Source: Hymenobacter sediminis
Lineage (GTDB): Bacteria > Bacteroidota > Bacteroidia > Cytophagales > Hymenobacteraceae
Direction of reading: 5' to 3'
NCBI RefSeq assembly: GCF_003231285.1
Contig: NZ_QKNS01000003.1
Span: 186,001-250,000, forward strand
Length of the DNA stretch: 64,000 nucleotides
The position numbers and the translations under genes were made by a program. This document shows positions 53,274 through 60,643 of the stretch, one piece after another. The number at the start of each line of letters is the position of its first letter. The stretch's first letter is position 1. A model generated the notes under the pieces. That model searched no databases and was not told the DNA's origin. It saw only the letters and a program-made list of their open reading frames with translations.

Positions 53274-53801
53274 TTATTTCATCGCCACGGGTAGCTCCAG
53301 GTTTTCCCAGCGCAGCACTAGGCCCTGAGGCGTTACTTCGTACACCAGCTTTTCCTGCAGGTTGGCCGCTTTGCGAGGGGTAGCGGTTACGCGCAGTGCA
53401 TCCTGCTTCTGGTCGTACTTATAGGCGCCCCACTGCTGAGCAGTTTTGTTGAAGATGACCGTCCACTGCTTTTCCGTCGGGATGGTGAACAGGCTGTAGG
53501 TGCCGGCCGGCAAGGTTTTGCCTTCCACGGTTAGGGGCTGGTCGGTGGTGAAGGTGGTGGCCTCGTTGGCTCCTGCACGCCACACTTGCCCGTAGGGCAC
53601 CAGCGGCGAGCCCCAAATGGTGCGGCCCTTCACGGAGGGGCTGCTATAGGCTACGGTTACGTTGGCCTTGCCAATTTTGCCGGTAGCCGTAGCGGGTGGG
53701 CTAGGGCGCTTAGACGGGTCATCCTGGCCTTGGGCGAAGGAGGTGTGAGCCCACAGCAGGCTCAGGAGCATCAGCAAAGAGAATGTGCGAATTGATTTCA
53801 T
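53274..53801 (-). CDS. DUF2911 exported protein
   Basis: A 175-residue exported protein with a signal peptide ending at TSFAQ. The domain contains VTVAYSSPSVKGRTIWG, the strongly conserved VWRAGANEATTFTTD, and LPAGTYSLFTIPTEKQWTVIFN, which define DUF2911. This family is widespread in Bacteroidota and of unknown function. It is a single gene with its own terminator. Confidence 0.92.
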   Translation of the reverse strand: MKSIRTFSLLMLLSLLWAHTSFAQGQDDPSKRPSPPATATGKIGKANVTVAYSSPSVKGRTIWGSPLVPYGQVWRAGANEATTFTTDQPLTVEGKTLPAGTYSLFTIPTEKQWTVIFNKTAQQWGAYKYDQKQDALRVTATPRKAANLQEKLVYEVTPQGLVLRWENLELPVAMK

Positions 53802-53900
53802 GGGTAGGAAATAGTAGAGGTGGAAGAAACAGACAGCCGCTAAACCTGCTCGGCTGCATTAAGTTAGAGGACAAGCAGAATACTACCCGGCTACAACGCC

Positions 53901-53939
53901 CGAATGCCCGACAAAAGCATAGCTTCTGCCGGGCATTCG
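53901..53939 (-). terminator. Hairpin after the ABC-F gene
   Basis: CGAATGCCCG and CGGGCATTCG form a perfect 10-bp stem 28 nt beyond the ABC-F stop. There is no U-run, so its terminator role is tentative. Confidence 0.5.
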
Positions 53940-53966
53940 GTACTTAATAGTCAGGTTTACGTGGCG

Positions 53967-55865
53967 CTACACAAACTCAGCCAGCTCCAGCCACCGTTCC
54001 CCTTTGGTATCCAGGTCCTGGTCGGTGCGCTTGAGCTGGGCGGCCCAGTCGGCTAGCTCCTGGTGGGAGCCGGTGCCGGAGTTGAGCTTTTCAATGAGTT
54101 GCTGCTTGAGGGTTTCCAGCTGCTCCAGCTCCTTCTCCAGTGTTTCGTATTCTTTCTTTTCCGCGAAGGTAGCCTTGCGCTTGGCCGGGTTGGGCGCCGC
54201 CGCGGGGGTAGGCGGTGCGGCCACCGGCGCCGCCGATACCGTGCCTTTGGGCGGACGGGCAGCTGTTTCGGCATCTTGCTCCTTCTGCCACTCGCGGTAG
54301 TCGGTGTAGTTGCCGGGGAACTGCCGGATTTTACCACCCGGTTCCAGCGCAAACACCTGCTCCACCAGCGCATCCATAAAGTACCGGTCGTGCGACACGA
54401 TAATCAGGCAGCCCTGGAAGTTGAGCAGGAAGTCTTCCAGAATGTTAAGCGTGATGATGTCGAGGTCGTTGGTCGGTTCGTCAAGAATCAGGAAGTTCGG
54501 ATTCTTGATGAGCACGCGCAGCAACTGCAACCGGCGCTTTTCGCCCCCGCTGAGCTTGCTGACCAAGGTGTACTGCTGGGCCGGCGGAAACTGGAAGTGC
54601 TGTAGAAACTGCGAGGCCGTCACCTGGCTGCCATCGGCCATTTCTACTACCTCCGCTACCTCCTTCACAATGTCAATAACGCGCTGCGAAGGGTCAAAGT
54701 CCAGCTCCGTTTGGGTGTAGTAGCCGAATACCGTGGTCTGACCGGCATCTACTACCCCCGAGTCGGGCGCGAGCTTACCCGTGAGCATGTTCAGCAGCGT
54801 GGATTTGCCGGCCCCGTTGGGACCTACCAGCCCGATGCGGTCCTTTTTCTTGAACACGTAGCTGAAATCATCCAGCACCACCTTGCCGCCAAACTGCTTG
54901 TGCAGGTGCTCCACCTCAATGATTTTGCCACCCTGGCGCGTGGTTTTCACCGACAGCTCCATTTCCGGGCCTTTCACGCGGCCCTTGGCTTTCTCCTGGG
55001 TTTCGTAGAAAGCGTCGATGCGGGCTTTTTGCTTGGTGCCGCGGGCCTGGGGCTGGCGGCGCATCCACTCCAGCTCCTTGCGCAGCAGGTTGCGGGCCTT
55101 TTCCACCTCGGCGGTTTCCATTTGCTCCCGCTCCGATTTTTTCTCCACGAAGTACGAGTAGTTGCCTTGGTAGCGGTGCACGCGCCCCTGGTCCAGCTCC
55201 ACAATTTCGTTGGCTACCTTGTCCAGGAAATACCGGTCGTGGGTTACCATCAGCAGGGTGAGGGTAGGGGAAGCCAGCCGGTTTTCCAGCCACTCAATGG
55301 TAGCCAGATCCAGGTGGTTGGTGGGCTCGTCGAGAATCAGCACGTCGGGTTCCTCAATGAGCACGCGGGCCAGAGCCACGCGCTTGCGCTGCCCGCCCGA
55401 GAGCTTGCTAACGGGCCGCTCCAGCAAGTCGCCCAGGATGCCCAGGCGCCCCAGAATTTGTTTTACCTGCGCGTCGTAGTCCCAGGCATTATAGGTGTCC
55501 ATCAGCTCCATTACCCGCTGCAAGTCGGCGGGGGAGTGGTTGGGGTCATTCACAACGTGCTCGTAGTCGCGGATGGCGGCCAGGGTATCGTTTTGGCTGG
55601 CGAAGATGGTTTGCTCCACGTTCAGCGACTCATCGAACACCGGCTGCTGCCCCAGGAAGGACACGCGGATGTCTTTGCGCACGCTCACCTCGCCCGTGTC
55701 GGGCGGCTCTAAACCGGCCAGAATGCGCAGCAAGGTGGTTTTGCCCGAGCCGTTGATGCCCACCAGCGCTACGCGCTGCCCCTGTTGCAGCCCGAAGTTT
55801 AACTCCCGGAACAGCCACCGGTCGGCGTAATTTTTCGAAAGATTCTCAGCAGAAAGCAGATTCAT
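53967..55865 (-). CDS. ABC-F family ATP-binding protein (Uup-like)
   Basis: A 632-residue soluble protein with two ABC domains. Walker A motifs are GINGSGKTTLL and GPNGAGKSTLL; signatures are LSGGQRKRVALARVL and LSGGEKRRLQLL, each followed by LDEPTNHLD or LDEPTNDLD. The linker between domains is the ABC-F P-site tRNA interaction motif region. The C-terminal coiled coil (EYETLEKELEQLETLKQQL) is typical of Uup. ABC-F proteins act on ribosomes. There is no membrane part. A TACCTTTG -7 box is just upstream. Confidence 0.93.
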   Translation of the reverse strand: MNLLSAENLSKNYADRWLFRELNFGLQQGQRVALVGINGSGKTTLLRILAGLEPPDTGEVSVRKDIRVSFLGQQPVFDESLNVEQTIFASQNDTLAAIRDYEHVVNDPNHSPADLQRVMELMDTYNAWDYDAQVKQILGRLGILGDLLERPVSKLSGGQRKRVALARVLIEEPDVLILDEPTNHLDLATIEWLENRLASPTLTLLMVTHDRYFLDKVANEIVELDQGRVHRYQGNYSYFVEKKSEREQMETAEVEKARNLLRKELEWMRRQPQARGTKQKARIDAFYETQEKAKGRVKGPEMELSVKTTRQGGKIIEVEHLHKQFGGKVVLDDFSYVFKKKDRIGLVGPNGAGKSTLLNMLTGKLAPDSGVVDAGQTTVFGYYTQTELDFDPSQRVIDIVKEVAEVVEMADGSQVTASQFLQHFQFPPAQQYTLVSKLSGGEKRRLQLLRVLIKNPNFLILDEPTNDLDIITLNILEDFLLNFQGCLIIVSHDRYFMDALVEQVFALEPGGKIRQFPGNYTDYREWQKEQDAETAARPPKGTVSAAPVAAPPTPAAAPNPAKRKATFAEKKEYETLEKELEQLETLKQQLIEKLNSGTGSHQELADWAAQLKRTDQDLDTKGERWLELAEFV

Positions 55866-55869
55866 ACCA

Positions 55870-55877
55870 CAAAGGTA
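55870..55877 (-). promoter_or_regulatory. -7 box of the ABC-F gene
   Basis: The plus strand reads CAAAGGTA, that is TACCTTTG on the minus strand, 5 nt upstream of the ATG. This implies a nearly leaderless transcript. Confidence 0.45.
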
Positions 55878-55933
55878 CGAGAAGGCGAAATGGGGAGAAG
55901 GTGAAATTGTGCGTTTGACGTTGGGCTGACGCC

Positions 55934-55980
55934 GAGGGGTAGGCTACCGGAGAGGGACGCCGGTAGAAAGCCTACCCCTC
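55934..55980. repeat. Hairpin between ABC-F and the 77-aa gene
   Basis: GAGGGGTAGGCT and AGCCTACCCCTC form a perfect 12-bp stem with inner ACCGG/CCGGT. It may terminate the 77-aa gene on the minus strand, though no U-run follows. Confidence 0.6.
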
Positions 55981-56048
55981 AAAACCGTTTGAAACCCTGC
56001 TGAGCCTCTGAGGAAAGTTGGTCTGTGAGAACAGTAAACTCTCCGTTT

Positions 56049-56282
56049 CTATATCACCCGCACCCGGTCGCGGTTGGTGTCGTCGCGCAGAATTTCCAGG
56101 CCCCGATAGGCCAGGGGGCGCCCGGTGTTATGGGTCAGCGAGCCGCCATCGGCGTACAAGTGGGCTACATCGAGTACCAGCTGGGTGTATTTCCGCTCTC
56201 CCAGCTCAATGGCAACGGGGCGGCCTTGGCTGGAGTCGAAGGTGGCCAGGGCCTGGTCAATTTCTTCCAGAATTCTACTCAT
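56049..56282 (-). CDS. Small hypothetical protein
   Basis: A 77-residue soluble protein. It begins MSRILEEIDQALATFDSS, with a central VAIELGERKYTQLVLDVAHLY and a C-terminal YRGLEILRDD. The sequence reads like a structured protein, not a frame shadow: no other gene occupies this region, and codon use resembles the neighbours. I recognise no family. It lies between the ABC-F gene and the divergent murI. Confidence 0.6.
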   Translation of the reverse strand: MSRILEEIDQALATFDSSQGRPVAIELGERKYTQLVLDVAHLYADGGSLTHNTGRPLAYRGLEILRDDTNRDRVRVI

Positions 56283-56431
56283 AGCGCGGGGTCGGGAACA
56301 AGTGAAGGCAGGAAATATAAAAACTTGTGGGGAGTGTCCTAGTCTGCCGAGGCATTATTCTGCGGTTGCCTATGGCTTCCGAACCGAGTGGTGCGCTCTG
56401 GGCTGCGTAACACTCGTACCTTCGCGGTGCT

Positions 56432-57262
56432 ATGGCACAACCTTCTTCTGATGTAACCACGCGCCCCATTGGCGTTTTCGACAGCGGCATTGGCGGCCTA
56501 ACGGTGGCGCGCGCCGTAAACCGGGTACTACCCCACGAGCGCCTTATTTACTTCGGCGACACGGCCCACCTGCCGTACGGCGACAAAAGCACGGCTGCTA
56601 TTCAGGCCTACTCAGTTAAAATCTGCGACCTGCTGCTGAAACAGCAGTGCAAGGTTATCCTGATTGCGTGTAACTCGGCTTCCGCGGCGGCTTACGAGCT
56701 AGTGCGCGAGTACGTGGGCTCTAAGGCCCGGGTGCTTAACGTCATCGACCCTATTGTGGCGCATGTGGGGCAGCAGTACGTGGGCCGGACGGTTGGGCTC
56801 ATCGGTACCAAGCAAACTGTCAACAGCAATGTGTACCGCAAAAAGATTGACGACCTCGATGCTGGCGTGCAGCTGCGCAGCCTGGCTACCCCGCTGCTGG
56901 TGCCCATGATTGAGGAAGGCTTCTTCGAGAATAATATCAGCGAAAACATCATCCAGGCCTACCTCACCAACCCAGAGCTGGCCGATATTGACGCTCTGGT
57001 GCTGGGCTGCACCCACTACCCCCTTATTAAGGAGCAAATCGGCGCGTTCTACCACGGCCGGACCGAGGTGCTGGATGCGTCTGATGTGGTAGCGGCGCAT
57101 GTGCAGCGCTACCTTACCGAAAATAACCTGGCCGCTCAACCCGGCAGTACCCCGCCGGCGCATCACTTCTACGTGTCTGATTTTACCCGATCTTTCGAGG
57201 AGAGTACGCGTATTTTCTTTGGTCAGGAAGTGCACTTGGAACACTACCCCCTCTGGGAGTAG
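56432..57262 (+). CDS. murI: Glutamate racemase
   Basis: A 276-residue cofactor-independent racemase that supplies D-glutamate for peptidoglycan. The N-terminal IGVFDSGIGGLTV and YFGDTAHLPYGDKS are conserved, and the two catalytic cysteines lie in IACNSAS (near residue 75) and LGCTHYPL (near 192). It may head a set with the lipoprotein gene 42 nt downstream and the ATP-grasp gene after it. A TACCTTCG sequence close to the start resembles a -7 box. Confidence 0.97.
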   Translation: MAQPSSDVTTRPIGVFDSGIGGLTVARAVNRVLPHERLIYFGDTAHLPYGDKSTAAIQAYSVKICDLLLKQQCKVILIACNSASAAAYELVREYVGSKARVLNVIDPIVAHVGQQYVGRTVGLIGTKQTVNSNVYRKKIDDLDAGVQLRSLATPLLVPMIEEGFFENNISENIIQAYLTNPELADIDALVLGCTHYPLIKEQIGAFYHGRTEVLDASDVVAAHVQRYLTENNLAAQPGSTPPAHHFYVSDFTRSFEESTRIFFGQEVHLEHYPLWE

Positions 57263-57304
57263 CCAACCTGCGCTACCTAGTTTTCCACCGATATAGCTTC
57301 AGCC

Positions 57305-58003
57305 ATGAATAAACCCTACTACCAACTCGGCGACTGGCGGCGCAATGTGCTGCTGGTTGCAGCGGCCACCAGCCTGGGCCTGTTGCTCCCTTCCTGCTCC
57401 GACAACTCTTCCTCCAACCAAGCCCAGACTACGGAAGGCGACTGGGGCAACGCTGCCGACTCTTACTCGGAGGGTGTTATTACGGAGATGACCGAGGTGA
57501 AGCCCGGTGAGTGGAAAATCACGGCGGAGCGCCCCGCCGGCAAAGAGGAGGTAGCCGCTGTACTGCACCACTTCGATGGCAAGGTGGATACCCTGCAGGG
57601 CCAGGCCCTGCAGCGGCAAATGCAGGAGTACACCCGCGTAAACCCAGAAAACCGGGTAGGAGGCACCAGCATGATGGACATACTCATGTGGGGTGGCATT
57701 GGCTACATGGCCGGTCGCTTCCTGACGCCTAATGTAGGAGCCTACGCCAACCCTGGCCTGATACAGCAAAACAACGGCTGGCGTGCCCGCGTTGCCGATG
57801 AGCGGGACCGGGGTAGGGGCTTCTTCGGGCGAGGCTTTTCGGGTAGCCGCACTTCCCCTGCATCATCTGGCATTCGGCCTAGTTCTACCGTCACGCGCAG
57901 CACTGGCTACGGCCGGAGCAGCATCCGGAGCAGTGCCCCTAGTTCCGGCCGTAGCTCGGGCTTCGGGAGCCGTGGGGGCGGTATGCGCGGGTTTGGGGGG
58001 TAG
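57305..58003 (+). CDS. UPF0323/YgiB-like lipoprotein
   Basis: A 232-residue protein with a signal peptide and lipobox-like LLPSC (Cys 31). The core VITEMTEVKPGEWKI and VAAVLHHFDGKVDTL is followed by a Gly-rich hydrophobic stretch (ILMWGGIGYMAG) and a low-complexity Ser/Gly/Arg tail ending GGGMRGFGG. This layout and the ATP-grasp gene next to it match UPF0323 lipoproteins and the E. coli YgiB-YgiC pair. Function unknown. Confidence 0.75.
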   Translation: MNKPYYQLGDWRRNVLLVAAATSLGLLLPSCSDNSSSNQAQTTEGDWGNAADSYSEGVITEMTEVKPGEWKITAERPAGKEEVAAVLHHFDGKVDTLQGQALQRQMQEYTRVNPENRVGGTSMMDILMWGGIGYMAGRFLTPNVGAYANPGLIQQNNGWRARVADERDRGRGFFGRGFSGSRTSPASSGIRPSSTVTRSTGYGRSSIRSSAPSSGRSSGFGSRGGGMRGFGG

Positions 58004-58078
58004 GGCAGAGGCCACCTCCTCCGTAAAAGGCTGGCCCGGTGTGGCCCGCTGAACCTGGTAATTTTGCTTAGCGCTTTC

Positions 58079-59263
58079 ATGCAACATTCCATTCAGTTAG
58101 TACCGCTTGCCGGCAACGTAGAGCCCGCCATTCGCAATTTGGGCTGGGATTGGGCCGTGGAAGAAGCCTGCCAGAACTATGTCGCCCGCGAGGCTGTGCA
58201 GTTACCCGAAGCCACCGCCGATGAGCTGTTGCAAGCGGCCGATACCCTCTACGATATGCTGGTGCAGAGCATTCCGGACCCGATTCCCGATGCCTTGCTG
58301 CAGGAGCTGTTCATTCCAGAGAATCTGTGGGAAGCCGTGCGCCACTCCTGGAACGATGAGCGGCACTGGCACCTGTACGGCCGCTTTGACCTGGCCCACA
58401 CGCCCGATGGCCCCAAGCTGATCGAGTTCAACGCTGATACCGCCACCAGCCTGCCCGAAACCGCCGTGATGCAGTGGGCCAGCCTGGTAGCCGCCGGTAT
58501 GGCCGATGAAGACCGCCAAGCCAACGGGCTGTTTGAGGGGTTGCAAAACCAGCTCGGCCAGTGGCTGGAGCTGAACTCCGATCTGGAGCCTACCCTGTTG
58601 TTAGTTCATCTGCCCGATAGCGCCGAAGATGCCACAAACTGTTCCGTAGTAGCTGAAGCCGCTCTGGAAGCTGGCTTCACCCAGGTGCACGTTTGCTCCG
58701 TAGATGCCATGCAGGTGGCCACCCAGGGCGAAGAGCGCGGGGTCTGGGCCCAAACCGGCCCCGAGGAATGGCAGCGCTTTGGCTTCCTGTTTAAGCTAGT
58801 GCCTTGGGAGCTGCTGGCCGATGAGGAGCCTGACCTAACCCGCGACCTGACAGAGTTGTTGCGCAGCCGCGACGTAATTATTGCCAATCCGGCCTATACG
58901 CTGCTGTTCCAAAGCAAAGCTATTCTGGCTTGGCTTTGGCGCTGCTTTCCGCACCACCCGCTGTTGCTCGAAACAAGCCGCGCGGAGTTGGCGGGCCATC
59001 AGGTTCGTAAGCCAGTGCTGGGCCGCGAGGGGCAGGATGTAGCGGAGATGGGCGGGCCTACCCCTCTGCCTACCCCCGAACCCGGCGACTATGCCGAGCA
59101 ACCCCATATTTACCAGCGCTTCGCTCAGTTGCCCACCGATGCGGAGCAGCGGCTGTACCAGGCTGGGGTGTTCTGGTCGGGTAGCGCCTGCGCCATTGGG
59201 TTTCGGCGCGAAGCCGGGGTAATTACCAATCTTTCAGAGTTTGTACCCCACGTCATACAGTAG
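58079..59263 (+). CDS. Glutathionylspermidine synthase family ATP-grasp protein
   Basis: A 394-residue protein starting at ATG 58079 (MQHSIQLVPL); a TTG five codons upstream is less likely. It matches the synthetase domain of glutathionylspermidine synthase: RFDLAHTPDGPKLIEFNADTATSLPET, LFKLVPWELLADEEP and KPVLGREGQDV. It lacks the N-terminal amidase domain of the E. coli enzyme, as YgiC and YjfC do, so the substrate is not established. It forms a conserved pair with the upstream lipoprotein gene and ends at a strong terminator. Confidence 0.88.
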   Translation: MQHSIQLVPLAGNVEPAIRNLGWDWAVEEACQNYVAREAVQLPEATADELLQAADTLYDMLVQSIPDPIPDALLQELFIPENLWEAVRHSWNDERHWHLYGRFDLAHTPDGPKLIEFNADTATSLPETAVMQWASLVAAGMADEDRQANGLFEGLQNQLGQWLELNSDLEPTLLLVHLPDSAEDATNCSVVAEAALEAGFTQVHVCSVDAMQVATQGEERGVWAQTGPEEWQRFGFLFKLVPWELLADEEPDLTRDLTELLRSRDVIIANPAYTLLFQSKAILAWLWRCFPHHPLLLETSRAELAGHQVRKPVLGREGQDVAEMGGPTPLPTPEPGDYAEQPHIYQRFAQLPTDAEQRLYQAGVFWSGSACAIGFRREAGVITNLSEFVPHVIQ

Positions 59264-59316
59264 CGCCTAGGCAGTAGGCTTTGTATATGCCTGACTGACT
59301 TGTTCTAATATTTAAT

Positions 59317-59355
59317 AACAAAAAGCCCTTGCTAGAGCAGCAAGGGCTTTTTGTT
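59317..59355. terminator. Terminator before the curli locus
   Basis: AACAAAAAGCCCTTGCT and AGCAAGGGCTTTTTGTT form a perfect 17-bp stem. It separates the ATP-grasp gene from the csgEFG operon. Confidence 0.93.
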
Positions 59356-59562
59356 GTATTCTTAGATAGCCTGGACTTAGTGGGCAAGCTTGTATTATTT
59401 TGATATAATTATATAAAAAAGAAGATTTATTGCAATATTGTATTCAATCACTTGTATTATTTTAGTAAATATTTACATTTATGCCGTCTAGCTATTTCTG
59501 CTGCTATAAACGCAGAATATAGTTTTACTCAGCTTCCTCACTAGTTCCTATTCTGCTTTGCT
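59356..59562 (+). promoter_or_regulatory. AT-rich control region of csgEFG
   Basis: This very AT-rich 207-nt region contains the 13-nt direct repeat CTTGTATTATTTT at 59389-59401 and 59451-59463 and the perfect 12-bp palindrome GTAAATATTTAC at 59465-59476. TAGTTTTA at 59520-59527 is a weak -7 candidate. The repeats are candidate binding sites for a curli regulator; no csgD-like gene is in the window. Confidence 0.5.
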
Positions 59563-60171
59563 ATGGCTACCACACCTAAGCCGCCACCGCCGCGCCAATC
59601 ACCTAAACCTATCTTTTGGTGGCGTCCTTGGATGATGGCCTTAGGCTGCTGGGCGTTTTTCTGCCTGCTATCTGCCGCCGCGTCGGCCCAGGGCACCAAA
59701 CCGGCCGCTAAGCCTAAGGTTCAGAAGGAGTCGGAGGGGGCACCCTTACCAGCTAAAAAGCTGGAAGAGGCGCTGCAACTGCTGCTGAAAGCTACCTCCG
59801 ATTCAAGCCAGAACCGCCAGCGCCGCCAGTTCCGGCCTACTGAAATCGAAGGACTGGTAATGGACCAGACGATTACCAAAGTAGGGCACGACTTCTACGA
59901 CGAATTCTTTACCAAATGGGACCCGCCCGCTGACATGGGCGACTACACCATTGTCATCCGCGAAAAGCCGGCCCGCGGCACCAGCACCCTGATTTCGGTA
60001 GAGGTGAATGACAATGAGCTACTGGAGCTACCCCTGCAGCCACGGGCCGAAGTCATTGAGGAAATGGCCGCCTATGCCTTAGATGCAGCAGTTGGGTTTC
60101 TGCAGCAGGCCCGCAGCCAAAGCAACCAGCTTGAGAAAGCCGCCGATGACCCCGGCACCGAAGTATTCTGA
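59563..60171 (+). CDS. csgE: Curli assembly protein CsgE
   Basis: A 202-residue exported protein. The start at 59563 gives a Pro-rich N-terminal extension before the signal helix (MMALGCWAFFCLLSAAASAQ); ATG 59632 is an alternative. The CsgE core is clear: IEGLVMDQTITKVGHDFYDEF, then YTIVIREKPARGTSTLISVEV. CsgE caps the CsgG pore in the periplasm and guides curlin subunits to it. It is the first gene of csgE-csgF-csgG, with 28 nt to csgF. Confidence 0.92.
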   Translation: MATTPKPPPPRQSPKPIFWWRPWMMALGCWAFFCLLSAAASAQGTKPAAKPKVQKESEGAPLPAKKLEEALQLLLKATSDSSQNRQRRQFRPTEIEGLVMDQTITKVGHDFYDEFFTKWDPPADMGDYTIVIREKPARGTSTLISVEVNDNELLELPLQPRAEVIEEMAAYALDAAVGFLQQARSQSNQLEKAADDPGTEVF

Positions 60172-60199
60172 CCCCTGATAGCTCTCAATTCCCACTCGT

Positions 60200-60622
60200 A
60201 TGAAAAAACCATTCCTCCTCGCTTTATTCGCTTTGCTTATCGGTGGCTACAGTGCCAAGGCCCAGGACTTTACGTACAAGGCAAAAAACCCGGCCTTTGG
60301 CGGTGATACCTTCAATTACCAGTGGCTGCAAAGTTCTGCTACTGCCCAGAACGACACCAAAGACCCCAACGCCGTAAACACCTCGCGTGAGCGTGACCCC
60401 CTGCAGCAATTCCAGGAAAGCCTGAATCAGCAGATTTTGGGGCAGCTGGCCCAGAAGCTGGTTGGCAACAAATTCGGCAACGCCAACGACCCCTTGCGGC
60501 CGGGCAACTACAACGTGGGCAACTATCAGATTGGCGTGACGCCCAGCGGCGGTGGCTTTGTAATCCGCATAACCGATACCACCACGGGCGGCCAGACAAC
60601 CATTACAGTACCAGGTATCTAA
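60200..60622 (+). CDS. csgF: Curli assembly protein CsgF
   Basis: A 140-residue exported protein with the signal MKKPFLLALFALLIGGYSAKAQ. The mature start DFTYKAKNPAFGG, then WLQSSATAQND, matches the CsgF segment that inserts into the CsgG channel. CsgF anchors the nucleator at the cell surface and stabilises the pore. It sits 28 nt after csgE and 21 nt before csgG, in one operon. Confidence 0.93.
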   Translation: MKKPFLLALFALLIGGYSAKAQDFTYKAKNPAFGGDTFNYQWLQSSATAQNDTKDPNAVNTSRERDPLQQFQESLNQQILGQLAQKLVGNKFGNANDPLRPGNYNVGNYQIGVTPSGGGFVIRITDTTTGGQTTITVPGI

Positions 60623-60643
60623 TAGCTATAGTCTTCAGCGAGT

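Noticed and set aside
54711..55712. 333-codon open frame antisense to the ABC-F gene
   Set aside because: A shadow of the ABC-F reading frame, without recognisable domain content.
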